DNA of 64,000 nucleotides from Mya arenaria (Eukaryota; Mollusca; Bivalvia; Myida; Myidae). Under the pieces are notes generated by a model that ran no database searches, was not told the DNA's origin, and worked only from the letters and a program-made list of their open reading frames with translations. The position numbers were made by a program, and so were the translations under genes. Positions 1 to 10,665 of this stretch are shown piece after piece (the first letter of the stretch is position 1; each line of letters opens with the position of its first letter). The DNA is taken from NCBI RefSeq assembly GCF_026914265.1, contig NC_069123.1, positions 50,352,949 through 50,416,948 of the forward strand, read 5' to 3'.

Positions 1-1385
1 TAACACAAGCCCACAAGCCCTGCTCTGATAAAATATTTTTCAGGCTTGCTCAAATTCTGAATTTTATAAAGCAGGGCTTGTTCAAAAATTTGATGCCAAG
101 CTAAAGTATATGAATTCGGGCTTGTTCATCCGAAAATCTAATTTCAATGACTGCGTTACACATCTAAAACCACTTTGAAGTATGTACAATAATCCCTGTT
201 TGACAAGAACAGGCATAAAGAGGAATACAGAAAAAGACATGGGTCAAAGAAATACCTGAAATATGTTATATTGCCAAATGATTTGATGACAACAAAAGTA
301 AACAAACACCTGTCAAAAAATATTGAAAATTTGACCTGTCAAAAAGCCGACGAATCACTTACGTGTCAGCTCGAGTCCAATATCAGTAATAACGTGGTGT
401 ATCAATGCACTATATGTAATTGAATTTTGTTTTGTCAGTATTCAAATTAAATACGTTGAAAGTATTGAATTATTGCCATATAATTTGTGTAAGTGCAACA
501 AATCCAAACGTGGCAGAGAAACATATCCCACAATGCACTATTTTAACTGATATAATGATGGCATGTAAAATTCGCACTAAGGGTCAAGAAGCAGGAAATC
601 TACTCAGAGGTTACACACCACCATTGCAACAGTGCCCGTACACACATCCGGTGGAGCTGTGCGTATCCGCACACCGTTATTTTGTGGCATTTCGTTGGTT
701 AAACAAAACAGAGACGAGAAAATTGTCAAACCTTTTTTAGATTTTTTTTCAATTGGTGATGATAATCTACAAACGTTTTGAACAATGGAGAATTATGTAA
801 TGCACGACAGCTGACCGAGTCAGGATTACTAGTCACAAGGTACAATGTATATTTCATCGCAGAACTTAAAATAACAATTTCAATTATTTTTTTGTTCAAA
901 AAATAGTCAGCGACTAAGCGTTTTATGAAATATGAAATGGTTAAAAATTGAATAATTCCCTATTTTTTTTTCGGTTCAAACTTTTTATACCAACTAGACA
1001 CTATTGAACCATGCTGTAATTCCCAGCACATAATGTTGCTTACAACTTTGCTGTTTAAAATGTATACTATTATTATCTTGAACATTTATTCTTTGGAGGA
1101 CTAACAATTATACACTGGTATGTCAACTAGCGGTAACGCGCGCGTGTAAATTGGCCGTCCAGCCGGGAAAACTATTTGATGTTATCATTGTATATAGTGC
1201 TCTAATCCATCTTACTTTTTGTAATAGTCTGCAAGAATATAAACTATATGCTTTTATTTCCAGGCTGCCAGTTCATTATTGTGCATTGTTATGTTATGTA
1301 TGTGTGTTGTTCATGTCGGAAAACAACTCATTAAACTAATGTTGTTGTTTTTCCATATACCCGACATTAAATTAAGATTATTGTT
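1..1385. other. AT-rich non-genic stretch
   Basis: I see no supportable gene here. The open frames are short, use non-ATG starts and have no recognisable protein similarity. The first 120 bases contain a few diverged copies of a short phrase resembling 'caagccctg/gggcttgttca', possibly the edge of a repeat that begins outside the window. Confidence 0.5.
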
Positions 1386-1545
1386 TCTCCCACCTCAGAT
1401 AAGTAGATCCAATAATTTAACCATGCTAGATATTCTTTTCTCCCACCTCAGATAAGTAGATCCACTAATTTAACCATGCTAGAAATTCTTTTCTCCCACC
1501 TCAGATAAGTAGATCCAATAATTTAACCATGCTAGATATTCTTAT
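1386..1545. repeat. 53-bp tandem repeat, three copies
   Basis: Three consecutive near-identical copies of a 53-bp unit start near 1388, 1441 and 1494. Each opens with TCCCACCTCAGATAAGTAG and ends with a copy of ACCATGCTAGA. The unit's leading phrase returns in inverted form (CTGAGGTGGGAGAA) near 1920 and 2338, so the array is probably one end of the foldback repeat that follows. Confidence 0.85.
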
Positions 1546-2475
1546 CTTGCCCACGGGCGAAGATAAAATGCCCGTATGGAACTCCTTTTTTAATGGTCAC
1601 AACATTGTAATTACCTCTCTTGTTGAAGACTGTCGTCAGTAGCATCAAGGAAATCTTGTCTTATGGTAATATTTAGAACGCTAATTAATTATTTCTCGCT
1701 TCAAATGTCATCATAAAACAGTTTTCAAGCAGCATTCAAGAAATAATGCTTCATTCTCCTTAGAACTATTTAAAAAGACCGATTTGACTATTAACATTAA
1801 CTGGATCACTGCGCGCATATCCATGACAACCACGTGCTATCGCATACCCATACGCAATTATTTTCACTAAGCAATAAAGAGTTCCAGCCAAAAAATACAT
1901 TTTTACTAAATTTTGTTTAACTGAGGTGGGAGAAAAAGCATCTACCATAGCCGCTCGTGTAAGATAGGTTCATCCCGACCCTCGCGCTCGGGTCGGAATG
2001 AACTTGAATCTTACACTCTCGGCCATGGAAGATACTTATAATCTTGCCCAGGGCGAATATAAAATGCCCGTATGGAACTCCTTTTTAATGGTCACCACAT
2101 TGTAATTACCTCCCTTGTTGAAGACTGTCGTCAGTAGCATCAAGGAAATCTTGTCTTATGGTAATATTTAGAATGCTGATTAATTATTGCTCGCTTCAAA
2201 TGTCACCATAAAACAGTTTTCACGCACCATTCAAGAAATAATGCTTCATTATCCTAAGAACTATTTAAAAATACCGATTTGACTATTAACATTAACTGGA
2301 AACTAACAAAAAATACATTTTTACTTAATTTTGTTTAACTGAGGTGGGAGAAAAAGCATCTACCATAGCCACTCGTGTAAGATAGGTTCATCCCGGTAAA
2401 TCTCGTTTCCGGAAAACACCCTTCGCTCGGGTCAGAATGAACCTATCTTACACTCTCGGCCATGGAAGATACTTA
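1541..2475. repeat. Direct duplication carrying hairpin ends
   Basis: About 400 bp starting near 1541 (AAAATGCCCGTATGGAACTC) recur in the same orientation near 2041, with an indel of some 70 bp between the copies (extra bases about 1805-1880 in the first). Each copy ends in an imperfect hairpin: in the first, arms of about 33 bp at roughly 1952-1982 and 1994-2028, both containing GTGTAAGAT and TTCAT; in the second, arms around 2363-2388 and 2434-2462. Inverted ends on a non-coding unit suggest a MITE or foldback transposon, duplicated locally. No transposase is visible. Confidence 0.75.
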
Positions 2476-3554
2476 TATATCTTGTGAGGAGGAAACGGTT
2501 TCCGGCACGGGCGTTCATAACATTTCCATATGACATTTAAATGGCAATAACTTTTTTATTTGCTTTTTTAACGCCATGAAATATAAAAGTGACATGATTG
2601 ACATATTTTAGAGGCAACAAAGGAGTACTTGAGCACAATTGTCACGATGTGTAAATTGAATAGTCGATACTTGTTCGATATTCATTTATGCCGTGTGTGC
2701 GCTGTTGATATTGACGTGTAAACTTTCACTGGTCTGTGCAACGTCTCGAACATACGTATTAATATTAAACGTCAAACATACAATACAGAGGATAATTGTT
2801 TGTATCATTGCGCGCTACGCCACTTGTGAAATATTTACCTTTGTCACCTTTGAATCTGTACACGTGTCTCCTAAATCTGACCGCTTATTTGGACTCACCC
2901 TTTGTCATATGCTACTGGTAGAATATTTTCTATAAGCTTTTCAAGCTGTCTAATGAAAACAATGTTGGCTGATTCTTGATCTGTCATGGTGGTTCTAACA
3001 TAACTAATTGGAATAATTCATCATGGATGGTGGCTGCACCCTTTTGCCAACCTCAGATAGGCCTGTTTACAAGAATGTCCCAATTTTACTTGTTATTTGG
3101 AAACCTTGGCAATGTTTAGGAAATGTTTAAGTTACATCATAATGCAGAGTGTTGCGTTGAACCATCCTCTAGCAGCTTTGCTGCAACATACTTCACCTCT
3201 TAGAATATTATTATACTTCCAACCCCTTGGTAAACAAGACAGGGTCATCCTAGCTATAATTTTAAAACTAGCTACATTGTAATTCCGTGACTGATTTGAC
3301 CATTTTCACATTATAAGGCTCTGTATAATTATTCCTCAGGCCTAATTACCGCGAAAACACTGATGAAACAAGAGCCTGCTAGTAGCTATAGAATGTAAAA
3401 GGTGATAATTACTGATTTCATTTCAATGTTGATGTATTGTTTTAACGTGTTTTGGGCTATGATAAATTACAAATGCATAATTTATAAATGACAATACTGC
3501 ATGGTTAGTTTATCAAATTAAAGCTTGGACCTATATTTTGTGCTGCTTCATTGT
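2476..3554. other. Non-genic stretch
   Basis: AT-rich sequence without a gene I can support. The 80-codon frame at 2693-2935 has no recognisable domain and its composition matches the flanks. Confidence 0.45.
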
Positions 3555-3875
3555 GTGCATTCTGAACCCCTCGGCTATTTTATCGAAAATAACCTCGGAT
3601 GTATGCCTGTACATCAATAGAAGTAGTTCGTAAAATTTTGAATAATATCATTAATTAAATGTAGTGCTTTGGCTTGTATTTATTGATCTAAGTTTAAATT
3701 GATTGCGAGTGAAGTGTATTATTACAAACATAATTATTTAGTTAAACAGCTAAATTAAACTACTACGCGATCTACTTGCAGCGTAGTTAAAGTGTACCGA
3801 TTTCTGACAGTAAACCGTCCATATACATCCGAGGTTGATTTCGATAAAAATGGCCGAAGAGCTCCGAATGCGTTT
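3555..3875. mobile_element. MITE-like element with ~50-bp inverted ends
   Basis: The left arm (3555-3608, containing TTTTATCGAAAATAACCTCG) matches in reverse complement the right arm (3822-3875, containing GAGGTTGATTTCGATAAAAA), including GCATTC, CTCGGC and ACCTCGGATGTAT. Between them are about 210 bp of AT-rich non-coding DNA. Size, long terminal inverted repeats and lack of coding fit a miniature inverted-repeat element. No clean target-site duplication was identified, so the superfamily is unknown. Confidence 0.65.
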
Positions 3876-4435
3876 TGCGTTCATTTCCGGATCCGTACAG
3901 TATAACTGAAAACGAAAGTAGTCCTGAAAACAGAACAAAAATGTTGTAAGTAATCAATATAGCTTTAGCATACTTCGTTGTTATGTCAACAATGTACCGT
4001 AGATATTATTTATTCTGGTCATTCGGGGTCAATCAATTTCGCTTCAGTTCACGAATATGTAGAATGTCAACTGGTGTAATACTTATTAAGGACTGAAGAA
4101 ATTAATTTCATTGAATGTTTTTGTTTATGAACGCAAATTTATGTACTGCAAGAATGGAATACTTATACGTGCCAAAATGTTCAAAACTTTCTTAAAAACT
4201 ACAAATAGCAAGTCCTTTTTTGGCAATGGGTTCTATTTTAGGCAGGTATTGAACAAGGAAGTAAATTGAAGTCATTTTAAGATATGGAACATTGTATCTC
4301 TACCTGTATCTTGTGTATTATGTGTCACGAAAAGCGCAGGGTATTTGACATTGTTCACTTATAATTAGAAAGTTTTATGTAATTATTTATTCCTTCATAA
4401 TTTATCCATTTGTTCGTTCGTTTGTTTGTTCGCTT
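3876..4435. other. Non-genic stretch before the pyrimidine tract
   Basis: No coding region is recognisable. If the downstream ROC-COR gene has a 5' untranslated exon, it could lie here or further left; I cannot place it. Confidence 0.4.
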
Positions 4436-5238
4436 ATTCCCTCCCTCCATCCATCCATCCTTCCGCCTTCATTCTTTCCTTCCCTCTCCCCCATCCCTCC
4501 CTCCCCCTAATCATCCCCTCCCCTCAATCCCTTCCTCCCCCTTCCTTCCCCCCTTCCTTCCCCACTTCCTTCCTTCCTTCCTTCCTTCCTTCCTTCCTTC
4601 CTTCCTTCCTTCCTTCCTTCCTTCCTTCCTTCCTTCCTTCCTTCCTTCCTTCCTTCCTTCCTTCCTTCCTCCCTGCCTCCCTGCCTCCCTCCCTGCCTTC
4701 CTTCCTTCCTTCCTCCCTCCCTCCCTGCCTTCCTTCCTTCCTTCCTGCCTCCCTCCCTGCCTTCCTTCCTTCCTTCCTGCCTCCCTCCCTGCCTTCCTTC
4801 CTTCCTTCCTTCCTTCCTTCCTTCCTTCCTTCCTTCCTTCCTTCCTTCCTTCCTTCCTTCCTTCCTTCCTTCCTTCCTTCCTTCCTTCCTTCCTTCCTTC
4901 CTTCCTTCCTTCCTTCCTTCCTTCCTCCCTCCCTGCCTCCCTTCCTTCCTGCCTTCCTTCCTCCCTCCCTCCCTCCCTCCCTCCCTCCCTCCCTCCCTCC
5001 CTCCCTCCCTCCCTCCCTCCCTCCCTCCCTCCCTCCCTCCCTCCCTCCCTCCCTCCCTCCTTCCTTCCTCCCTCCCTCCCTCCCTCCCTCCCTCCCTCCC
5101 CTCCCCTCCCCTCCCCTCCCTCCCCTCCCCTCCCCTCCTTCCATCCTTCCCCTCCCCTCCTCCCCTCCCCCTCCCCTCCCCTCCCCTCCGTCCCTCCCTC
5201 CGTCCCTCCCCTCCCCTCACCTCCCCTCCCTCCCTCTC
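4436..5238. repeat. (TTCC)n / (TCCC)n microsatellite, ~800 bp
   Basis: An almost uninterrupted pyrimidine tract on the plus strand: mostly TTCC up to about 4930, mostly TCCC from about 4960 to 5100, then CTCCC variants. Sparse G and A interruptions appear, as in the GCCTCCC blocks at about 4671-4800. Its 4-bp period makes long open frames in several phases (Leu-Pro-Ser-Phe on plus, Gly-Arg-Glu-Lys on minus); these are artefacts. The tract ends at CTCTCAG (5234-5240), a good 3' splice-site shape, 67 bp before the ATG of the next gene. Long purine-pyrimidine mirror repeats can form triplex DNA. Confidence 0.97.
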
Positions 5239-5307
5239 AGCACTGTACTAACAGCAAGATATAAATTTATATATTTATTGAAGGTAATAATACCCACGAT
5301 ATCAAGT

Positions 5308-8121
5308 ATGGCGGAACAGGACGTAGAAGGGGAAATAAGTGGGGGTGACATTGAAGAGGGCGTCAACGTGATAAACTATGTCCGAGGAATCATTGCTTCA
5401 CAAAACAAAGAACATTTTGACAAAATTGTCAAAGCAGTTGCAAAAGAAGCTACACAAGAAAGACGATACAAACATCTGACGGAACTTATGAAAAGTTTTG
5501 TCAATGTGGTTGCTTTGAACCTTGGGTTAGGTCTTAAAGATAAAAAGCAAGTTATACGCGTATTTCTGCGAATGTGGAATACACCAGAGCTCGCTTCTCT
5601 GATAATGAAAAACATTTATGACGAAGACAACGATGAAATGGACGAAGACAACGTTCCTTCTGAAGTGCATGAGCAAGGTAAAGATGCTGTCGATCTGTAT
5701 GTTAAAGCCCTCCGCGATGGAAAGGAGAAGATAAATAGAATCCGTCTGATGGTTGTTGGGATGTACGATGTTGGCAAGACATCACTCGTAAACAACCTTA
5801 TCAAAGATTTTCGAGGTAAAAGACCGCCAAACTATCCAGACGGAGAACAATACCCCCCAAGCACTGAGGGCATTGAAATGCATCGTTGCAGGATAAATAA
5901 TAAAGGCGATTGGGTGCTTGACAAACAGGAACCAAAACTCGAGAAACGTATTGAAGTAATTGTTGAAAGCTTTTTTCCCAGTAACGAAACTTCAAAAGGC
6001 GAAGCGATGGACGTAGGTCAGCCCGACCAACGAACTATATATGAACGTCGACATGATGAAAAAATACCAGAGCCATATGATGCTGGAGATATCACAGAAG
6101 AGGAAGTCAAGAAAAACATTGAAGAAAATAGGCATTTACATGAAACCTTCCTTGATGTCATTGATAAAAGAGAGAACAACAAGCAAAAACAAAAGGAATT
6201 GCCCTTGGAAGAGGAATTCGATTCTGAAAAAAAATATGTATACATTTGGGATTTTGCTGGGCAGAATATTTACTACACAACACATCACTTCTTCCTCAAC
6301 AAAAGATCAATTTATCTGCTATTGATGGACATGACAAAGGACCTGGACAGTCGTGTAGAAGAAAGTGATAATTTCTCGGGCTTGATGCATAAAGGGTTTA
6401 CCTGCTTGGACGCATTTAAATTCTGGCTGAATTCTATACATTTGTACAGCTCGATGCAAGATCAAGGAGAGGTCGAACCAACAGTTATATTGGTTGGAAC
6501 TCGAAAGGATGAAATGAATTGCAAAGATGATGAAAAAGAACAACGGAAAGATGAACTATTTGAGAAAGCTCTAGAGTCGTTTAAAGAAACGCCAGCTATA
6601 CTGGCACATATCCACGACCGAAAATTTCTTATTAACAATCGAGACAGCAACAGCGAGGATATACAGAAATTGCAAACAGAGATCAAAAGGTTAACAGAAA
6701 AGCAAACGTCGTGGGAAGAAACAATTCCCGCAAAATGGATTCAAATAGAACAAGCTCTAAATAAAATGCGCGATGATAAAATGGAACTGGTGTATATGAA
6801 AGATGTGGAAGAGGCATCCAAACAGAATGCAGTGCATATAGATAAAGAAGGACTTGAGCTTTTTCTAGGCACCCAACACATGCTTGGAAACATTTTGTTC
6901 TTCAATGAACCGACGATGAAGGATTCGATCATACTTTCTCCAGAGTGGCTAATCGATGTTTTCAAATGTTTCATTTCCCACATCAGCAACAAGAGCGTCC
7001 GGAATACAGCAGAGTGGGCTGATTATAAAGAGTTTGCTATACTGCATCCAGCTGTACTGAATGAAATCTTTGAAAACAGTCAAGTCAAGATAAAGCAGCA
7101 TAGAGATGATGTTCTTAAGTACATGGAATACTTGGACATCATGGCCAAACCGTTTTTATTTGAGCAAATTCCTGAACAAGATTGTATGGATGCCTATTCA
7201 GAAGTGGATAATCTTGCGGGTGCCAAAGAGGTTTTCATTCATAGTGATTTGAATACGAAAATAAAGGGCTGTTATATTGTCCCATGCAGGCTTCAAGCAA
7301 AGCCAGAAAACCGCCAGAAGCTTGTCTGTCGTGAAGGGAAAAACACTCCCGTACTGTGCTTTCGTTTTAAAGATAAGTTTATGCCACCAGCTTTCTTTCA
7401 CCGGTTGTTAGCCATCTGTATTCAGTCGTATGAAGTAACGACAGAGGGAGGAAGGTTTCTGCTATTCAATGGCCTTGCTGTGTTCAATGTAAGCGATTCC
7501 GCTGTTTTGACAATCTGGTATGAAGAATACGTGATATACAGTAGAATGACATTTATTGCCAATACTGGTATCGAAAAGACACTTTGTACGCAAATCAGGC
7601 ACCGATTGCACAAAGAATTGATGGCAATCCTCGGACTTTTACCACGCTCCGAGAAAATTGCGATGTCGAAACCATTTGAAGAATTTATCCAGTGTCGCAA
7701 TGTTTCAGAGCACAACAAAGGTCTTCTGCGAGTGAGTCAATTTATTTACAACAAGAGCATAACTTGCTCAGGGTGTTCCACTTTGCATGACATTGACAGA
7801 AAAACCGCTTTAAACGAATGGTATGCAGAGACGTACCAGCTGTTACATGACAAGGAGTGGGGACAGCTTGAACACGTGCCAAGCGATAGAGAATTGCTTA
7901 AAATGTCAGAAGAAATTGGGAGCGAGTTTTGGCTTGTTGGCATTGAGCTTGGGATTTCACATGTGGACATGGACAGGCTGCGTTCACAACCCGAGTGTAA
8001 ACACACACAAACCTTCATTTTCAAGTTTCTCATGAAATGGAAAAACGATGGTGAAAGGAAAGGGCAAAATCCCACGCTCGCTTTCCTTCAAAAGGTCCTT
8101 TTGGCTGTCCGAAACAAATAA
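5308..8121 (+). CDS. ROC-COR GTPase with C-terminal death domain (ROCO family)
   Basis: A 937-aa intact single-exon coding region. The frame is open further upstream only because of the microsatellite; I chose the ATG at 5308 (CAAGTATGG) because it starts unique sequence. Residues about 15-95 are helical and not assigned. The ROC GTPase spans about 145-420: P-loop GMYDVGKTS at 151-159, Walker B/G3 DFAGQ at 315-319, G4-type TRKD at 398-401, with a charged insertion between P-loop and G3. A COR region follows (about 480-800; FLGTQHMLGNILFF near 519-532). A death domain is likely at about 862-932. The order ROC-COR-DD matches the tail of DAPK1, but there is no kinase, ankyrin or leucine-rich repeat. 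By family analogy, an intracellular nucleotide-regulated adaptor in cell-death or immune signalling; partner unknown. Upstream non-coding exons are possible. Confidence 0.88.
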   Translation: MAEQDVEGEISGGDIEEGVNVINYVRGIIASQNKEHFDKIVKAVAKEATQERRYKHLTELMKSFVNVVALNLGLGLKDKKQVIRVFLRMWNTPELASLIMKNIYDEDNDEMDEDNVPSEVHEQGKDAVDLYVKALRDGKEKINRIRLMVVGMYDVGKTSLVNNLIKDFRGKRPPNYPDGEQYPPSTEGIEMHRCRINNKGDWVLDKQEPKLEKRIEVIVESFFPSNETSKGEAMDVGQPDQRTIYERRHDEKIPEPYDAGDITEEEVKKNIEENRHLHETFLDVIDKRENNKQKQKELPLEEEFDSEKKYVYIWDFAGQNIYYTTHHFFLNKRSIYLLLMDMTKDLDSRVEESDNFSGLMHKGFTCLDAFKFWLNSIHLYSSMQDQGEVEPTVILVGTRKDEMNCKDDEKEQRKDELFEKALESFKETPAILAHIHDRKFLINNRDSNSEDIQKLQTEIKRLTEKQTSWEETIPAKWIQIEQALNKMRDDKMELVYMKDVEEASKQNAVHIDKEGLELFLGTQHMLGNILFFNEPTMKDSIILSPEWLIDVFKCFISHISNKSVRNTAEWADYKEFAILHPAVLNEIFENSQVKIKQHRDDVLKYMEYLDIMAKPFLFEQIPEQDCMDAYSEVDNLAGAKEVFIHSDLNTKIKGCYIVPCRLQAKPENRQKLVCREGKNTPVLCFRFKDKFMPPAFFHRLLAICIQSYEVTTEGGRFLLFNGLAVFNVSDSAVLTIWYEEYVIYSRMTFIANTGIEKTLCTQIRHRLHKELMAILGLLPRSEKIAMSKPFEEFIQCRNVSEHNKGLLRVSQFIYNKSITCSGCSTLHDIDRKTALNEWYAETYQLLHDKEWGQLEHVPSDRELLKMSEEIGSEFWLVGIELGISHVDMDRLRSQPECKHTQTFIFKFLMKWKNDGERKGQNPTLAFLQKVLLAVRNK

Positions 8122-8215
8122 ACACATTTAAGTAGGTATACAATATGAATGTTATTAAGAACAATCAAGTTGTAAAATATCTCGATAGTATAATTGGAAA
8201 GTTGCACTCAATAAA
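8117..8215 (+). terminator. Polyadenylation signals of the ROC-COR gene
   Basis: AATAAA occurs at 8117-8122, overlapping the TAA stop (8119-8121), and again at 8210-8215. The second is the more usual distance from a stop codon. Read directly from sequence; use of either is inference. Confidence 0.45.
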
Positions 8216-8763
8216 TTGTGGAAATACGACATAAAATGAAACGTGAATACATATTTGAACTTCTAGCACTGTGAATTATTTCAATTATTGTCATAATTAT
8301 TTGTTTTCCAGTGTCGAGGTCCCCCCTCAGCTTACCCGGCGGAACAAAGAAGGATACTTCGAGCGAATAATTATGAAAAGCTGCCTTGTTCACATATAAA
8401 CTCAACATTTATGACAATCGACATTAATTGCGTAATAGAAATATGGATTAGTTGTCTAACGTGTAACTTTAAATTAACTTAATAATACTTGGGCTTTTGA
8501 GCATTATGAGCACACTTAACGCATGGAAAATATATAGCAAATGTAAAAACATGTGTTATATAGTGTTAAATATTTTATTTCATTGTATTCTGTAAAAAAC
8601 AATCGACGCTTTTATAAAGTTTAAGACAGCGTGATAGTCTTTATGTTGAATAATGGTATTTCAAGTGAATTTTAAATAAAACATATCCTTGTCGAGTTCA
8701 CACGTGATCTGCTTGGGTATATTCGGCACAACTGCTTTGCCCAGCCCACAATGTCAAAAAACC
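8216..8763. other. Non-genic stretch
   Basis: AT-rich intergenic DNA with no supportable coding region or clear repeat. Confidence 0.4.
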
Positions 8764-9085
8764 TGGGCCCAATATCACGAAAATACTCCAGTCAAATCTC
8801 AATCTCTACTCATTTTTCCACAATACAGTGTTACATTATTATGTTTTACTGTTTGAAAGCTCTTTCTCTTGCGCAATATGTTGATTAAAATCATTGCTCA
8901 ATATTCTTCAAATATTTTTTTATCTATATAGCACAAAATGTACTTGAGTAAAACTCAAAAATAATAAATTAGACTAAAAGTACAGTTTTTGCTCTCAATT
9001 TTTTTAAATATATATAAAGCTGTTATGAGATAAAATGAGACTTAGATTAAGATTTGACTTGAGTATTTTGGTGATATTGGGGTCA
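8764..9085. mobile_element. MITE-like element with ~45-bp inverted ends
   Basis: Left end 8764-8812 (CCAATATCACGAAAATACTC, then GTCAAATCT) pairs in reverse complement with right end 9036-9085 (GAGTATTTTGGTGATATTGG preceded by AGATTTGAC). The arms agree at roughly nine of ten positions over about 45 bp. The 220-bp interior is AT-rich and non-coding. No convincing target-site duplication was found, so the superfamily is open. Confidence 0.75.
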
Positions 9086-9749
9086 TGAATCATGCATAAA
9101 TGGATGAAAGTAGGTCATACAACTAGTTCTAAATGGTGTAGGCTTATGTACAACATGTTTAGAAACGTTACTGTTATAGGTCTGTTGTAGCATAATCATG
9201 TTACCGTGACAAAATAAATGTGTGTGCGTGCGTGGGTGCGCGATTGTGTGACCGATGCAAGACCATGAGGCTCCAGCTTGAAGTTCAAGGTCACACACTA
9301 ATGACGGATATCACGAAAACCTTGATGAATATAACGTAGTGTTGAACATAGGGTACAGACAAGTGTGAGTTCAACTGAATTTGGTATACATCACCATAAA
9401 GAACTATAATAAGAACTCTTATGTTCTAAATCAGCCACTATACATGTATGCTCGTGATGCGATTCAAATATAAGTGATCGTATCTTTGCTGTTATTTGTA
9501 TGCCAGAAGTCAATTTCAATGTTTCATTGTATCCCAATTGTTTCACAGACATGTTCAAATTTGCATTTCTAAACTAGTATGTTATGTATTATGTGTTTTA
9601 TAATTGTCTTCAACGGTTGGAATAATGATTGCAGTGGTTATTTTGCGGTTAGTTATTTAAGTTCAGTATTTTGAAGATTTTTATCTTATAACTAAGGTGG
9701 CATAGAGGTGCCATACGTGTTATATTTTATCTCATTGACACGACTTACG
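9086..9749. other. Non-genic stretch
   Basis: No gene. A short phrase AAGTTCAAGGTCACAC near 9280 resembles the nuclear-receptor-half-site core repeats seen elsewhere in the window and may be a diverged remnant of one. Confidence 0.35.
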
Positions 9750-10450
9750 TATATTGTAAAACCACTTTGGAACTCATTTAAACAACTTTGTAAATCGTTT
9801 TTAGACTACTGACGTACCTCGTTTAAATGAGCAAATATTTCAGCACATATGTATAAATATACAAAAGTGTTGGGCCACAAGTTATTACAACGTTAGAAAT
9901 CGGCCCTCCCCGTATCTCGTTAAAACGACTTAGTAAATCTTTGAAACAATTTGGTATCCTTTAAAACGACATGCGTATCTCGTTAAAGCAATTGTTTTCT
10001 TGTTTAAATGACGTGCGTATGTAGTTAAAACGACATGCGTATCTCGTTAAAGCAATTGTTTTCTTGTTTAAATGACGTGTGTATGTAGTTAAAACGACAT
10101 GCGTATCTCGTTAAAGCAATTTTTATCTCGTTTAAACGACTTGCGTATGTAGATAAAACGATTGACATATCTCATTATGGCCAATCGGAATGATAATACT
10201 CGCGACCAGGCATTATGCGACCAGGCATTATGCGCGGTAAATGGGCGATTATGTCGTTTAAACAAGATATGGAAGGCGTTTAAAAAGATACTTAGTGGTT
10301 TAACAGTATACTTAGGCTGTTCAAATCGTCAGTTTAAGTCGATTTAACGAGAAACTCAAGTTGTTCGCATACAATACACAAGTCTTTTTAACGAATTACA
10401 GTCGTTTTAACGCGAAACATTTTCGGTCATTTTAACGAGATAAGTAAACC
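9750..10450. repeat. TTTAAACGA-rich repeat with a 64-bp tandem core
   Basis: From about 9960 to 10170 a 64-bp unit (ATGCGTATCTCGTTAAAGC and flanks) is repeated about three times, with starts at 9971, 10035 and 10099. On both sides, from about 9750 to 10450, diverged phrases built on CGTTTAAACG or GTTAAAACGA recur every 20-40 bp, many self-complementary. No coding capacity. Confidence 0.8.
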
Positions 10451-10544
10451 CCACATGTCAACATTCTTTTTATATTGGTCATCTAACAATGATTATACAT
10501 TTCATTTGTCTAGTATCAGTGTTTATGGGTATGGGTTGTGCAAA

Positions 10545-10665
10545 AATAAAAGGGGAGCCCCGGCACGGCGGCGTCCCCGGTGCCCGGCGCGAGCGCGCTG
10601 ATGATCGTAGCGCGCGCAAACTCGGGTCGGTTCGGCCGCCGCGCGGAGCTCCCAATTTTCAACTT
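10545..10665. other. GC-rich island of unknown origin
   Basis: About 120 bp with GC content far above the AT-rich surroundings, including GCGCGAGCGCGCTGATGATC and CGGCCGCCGCGCGGAGCTCC. Both strands are open across it, but I recognise no protein. It could be a piece of a GC-rich ribosomal spacer, a CpG-island promoter or a transferred fragment. Composition is the only evidence. Confidence 0.4.

Noticed and set aside
420-740. 106-residue frame near the left edge
   Set aside because: Starts at a TTG, has no domain and the local composition is like the non-coding flank.
4410-5264. Long Leu-Pro-Ser and Gly-Arg-Glu-Lys reading frames on both strands
   Set aside because: They are translations of a 4-bp microsatellite, open in several frames at once; no unique sequence is involved.
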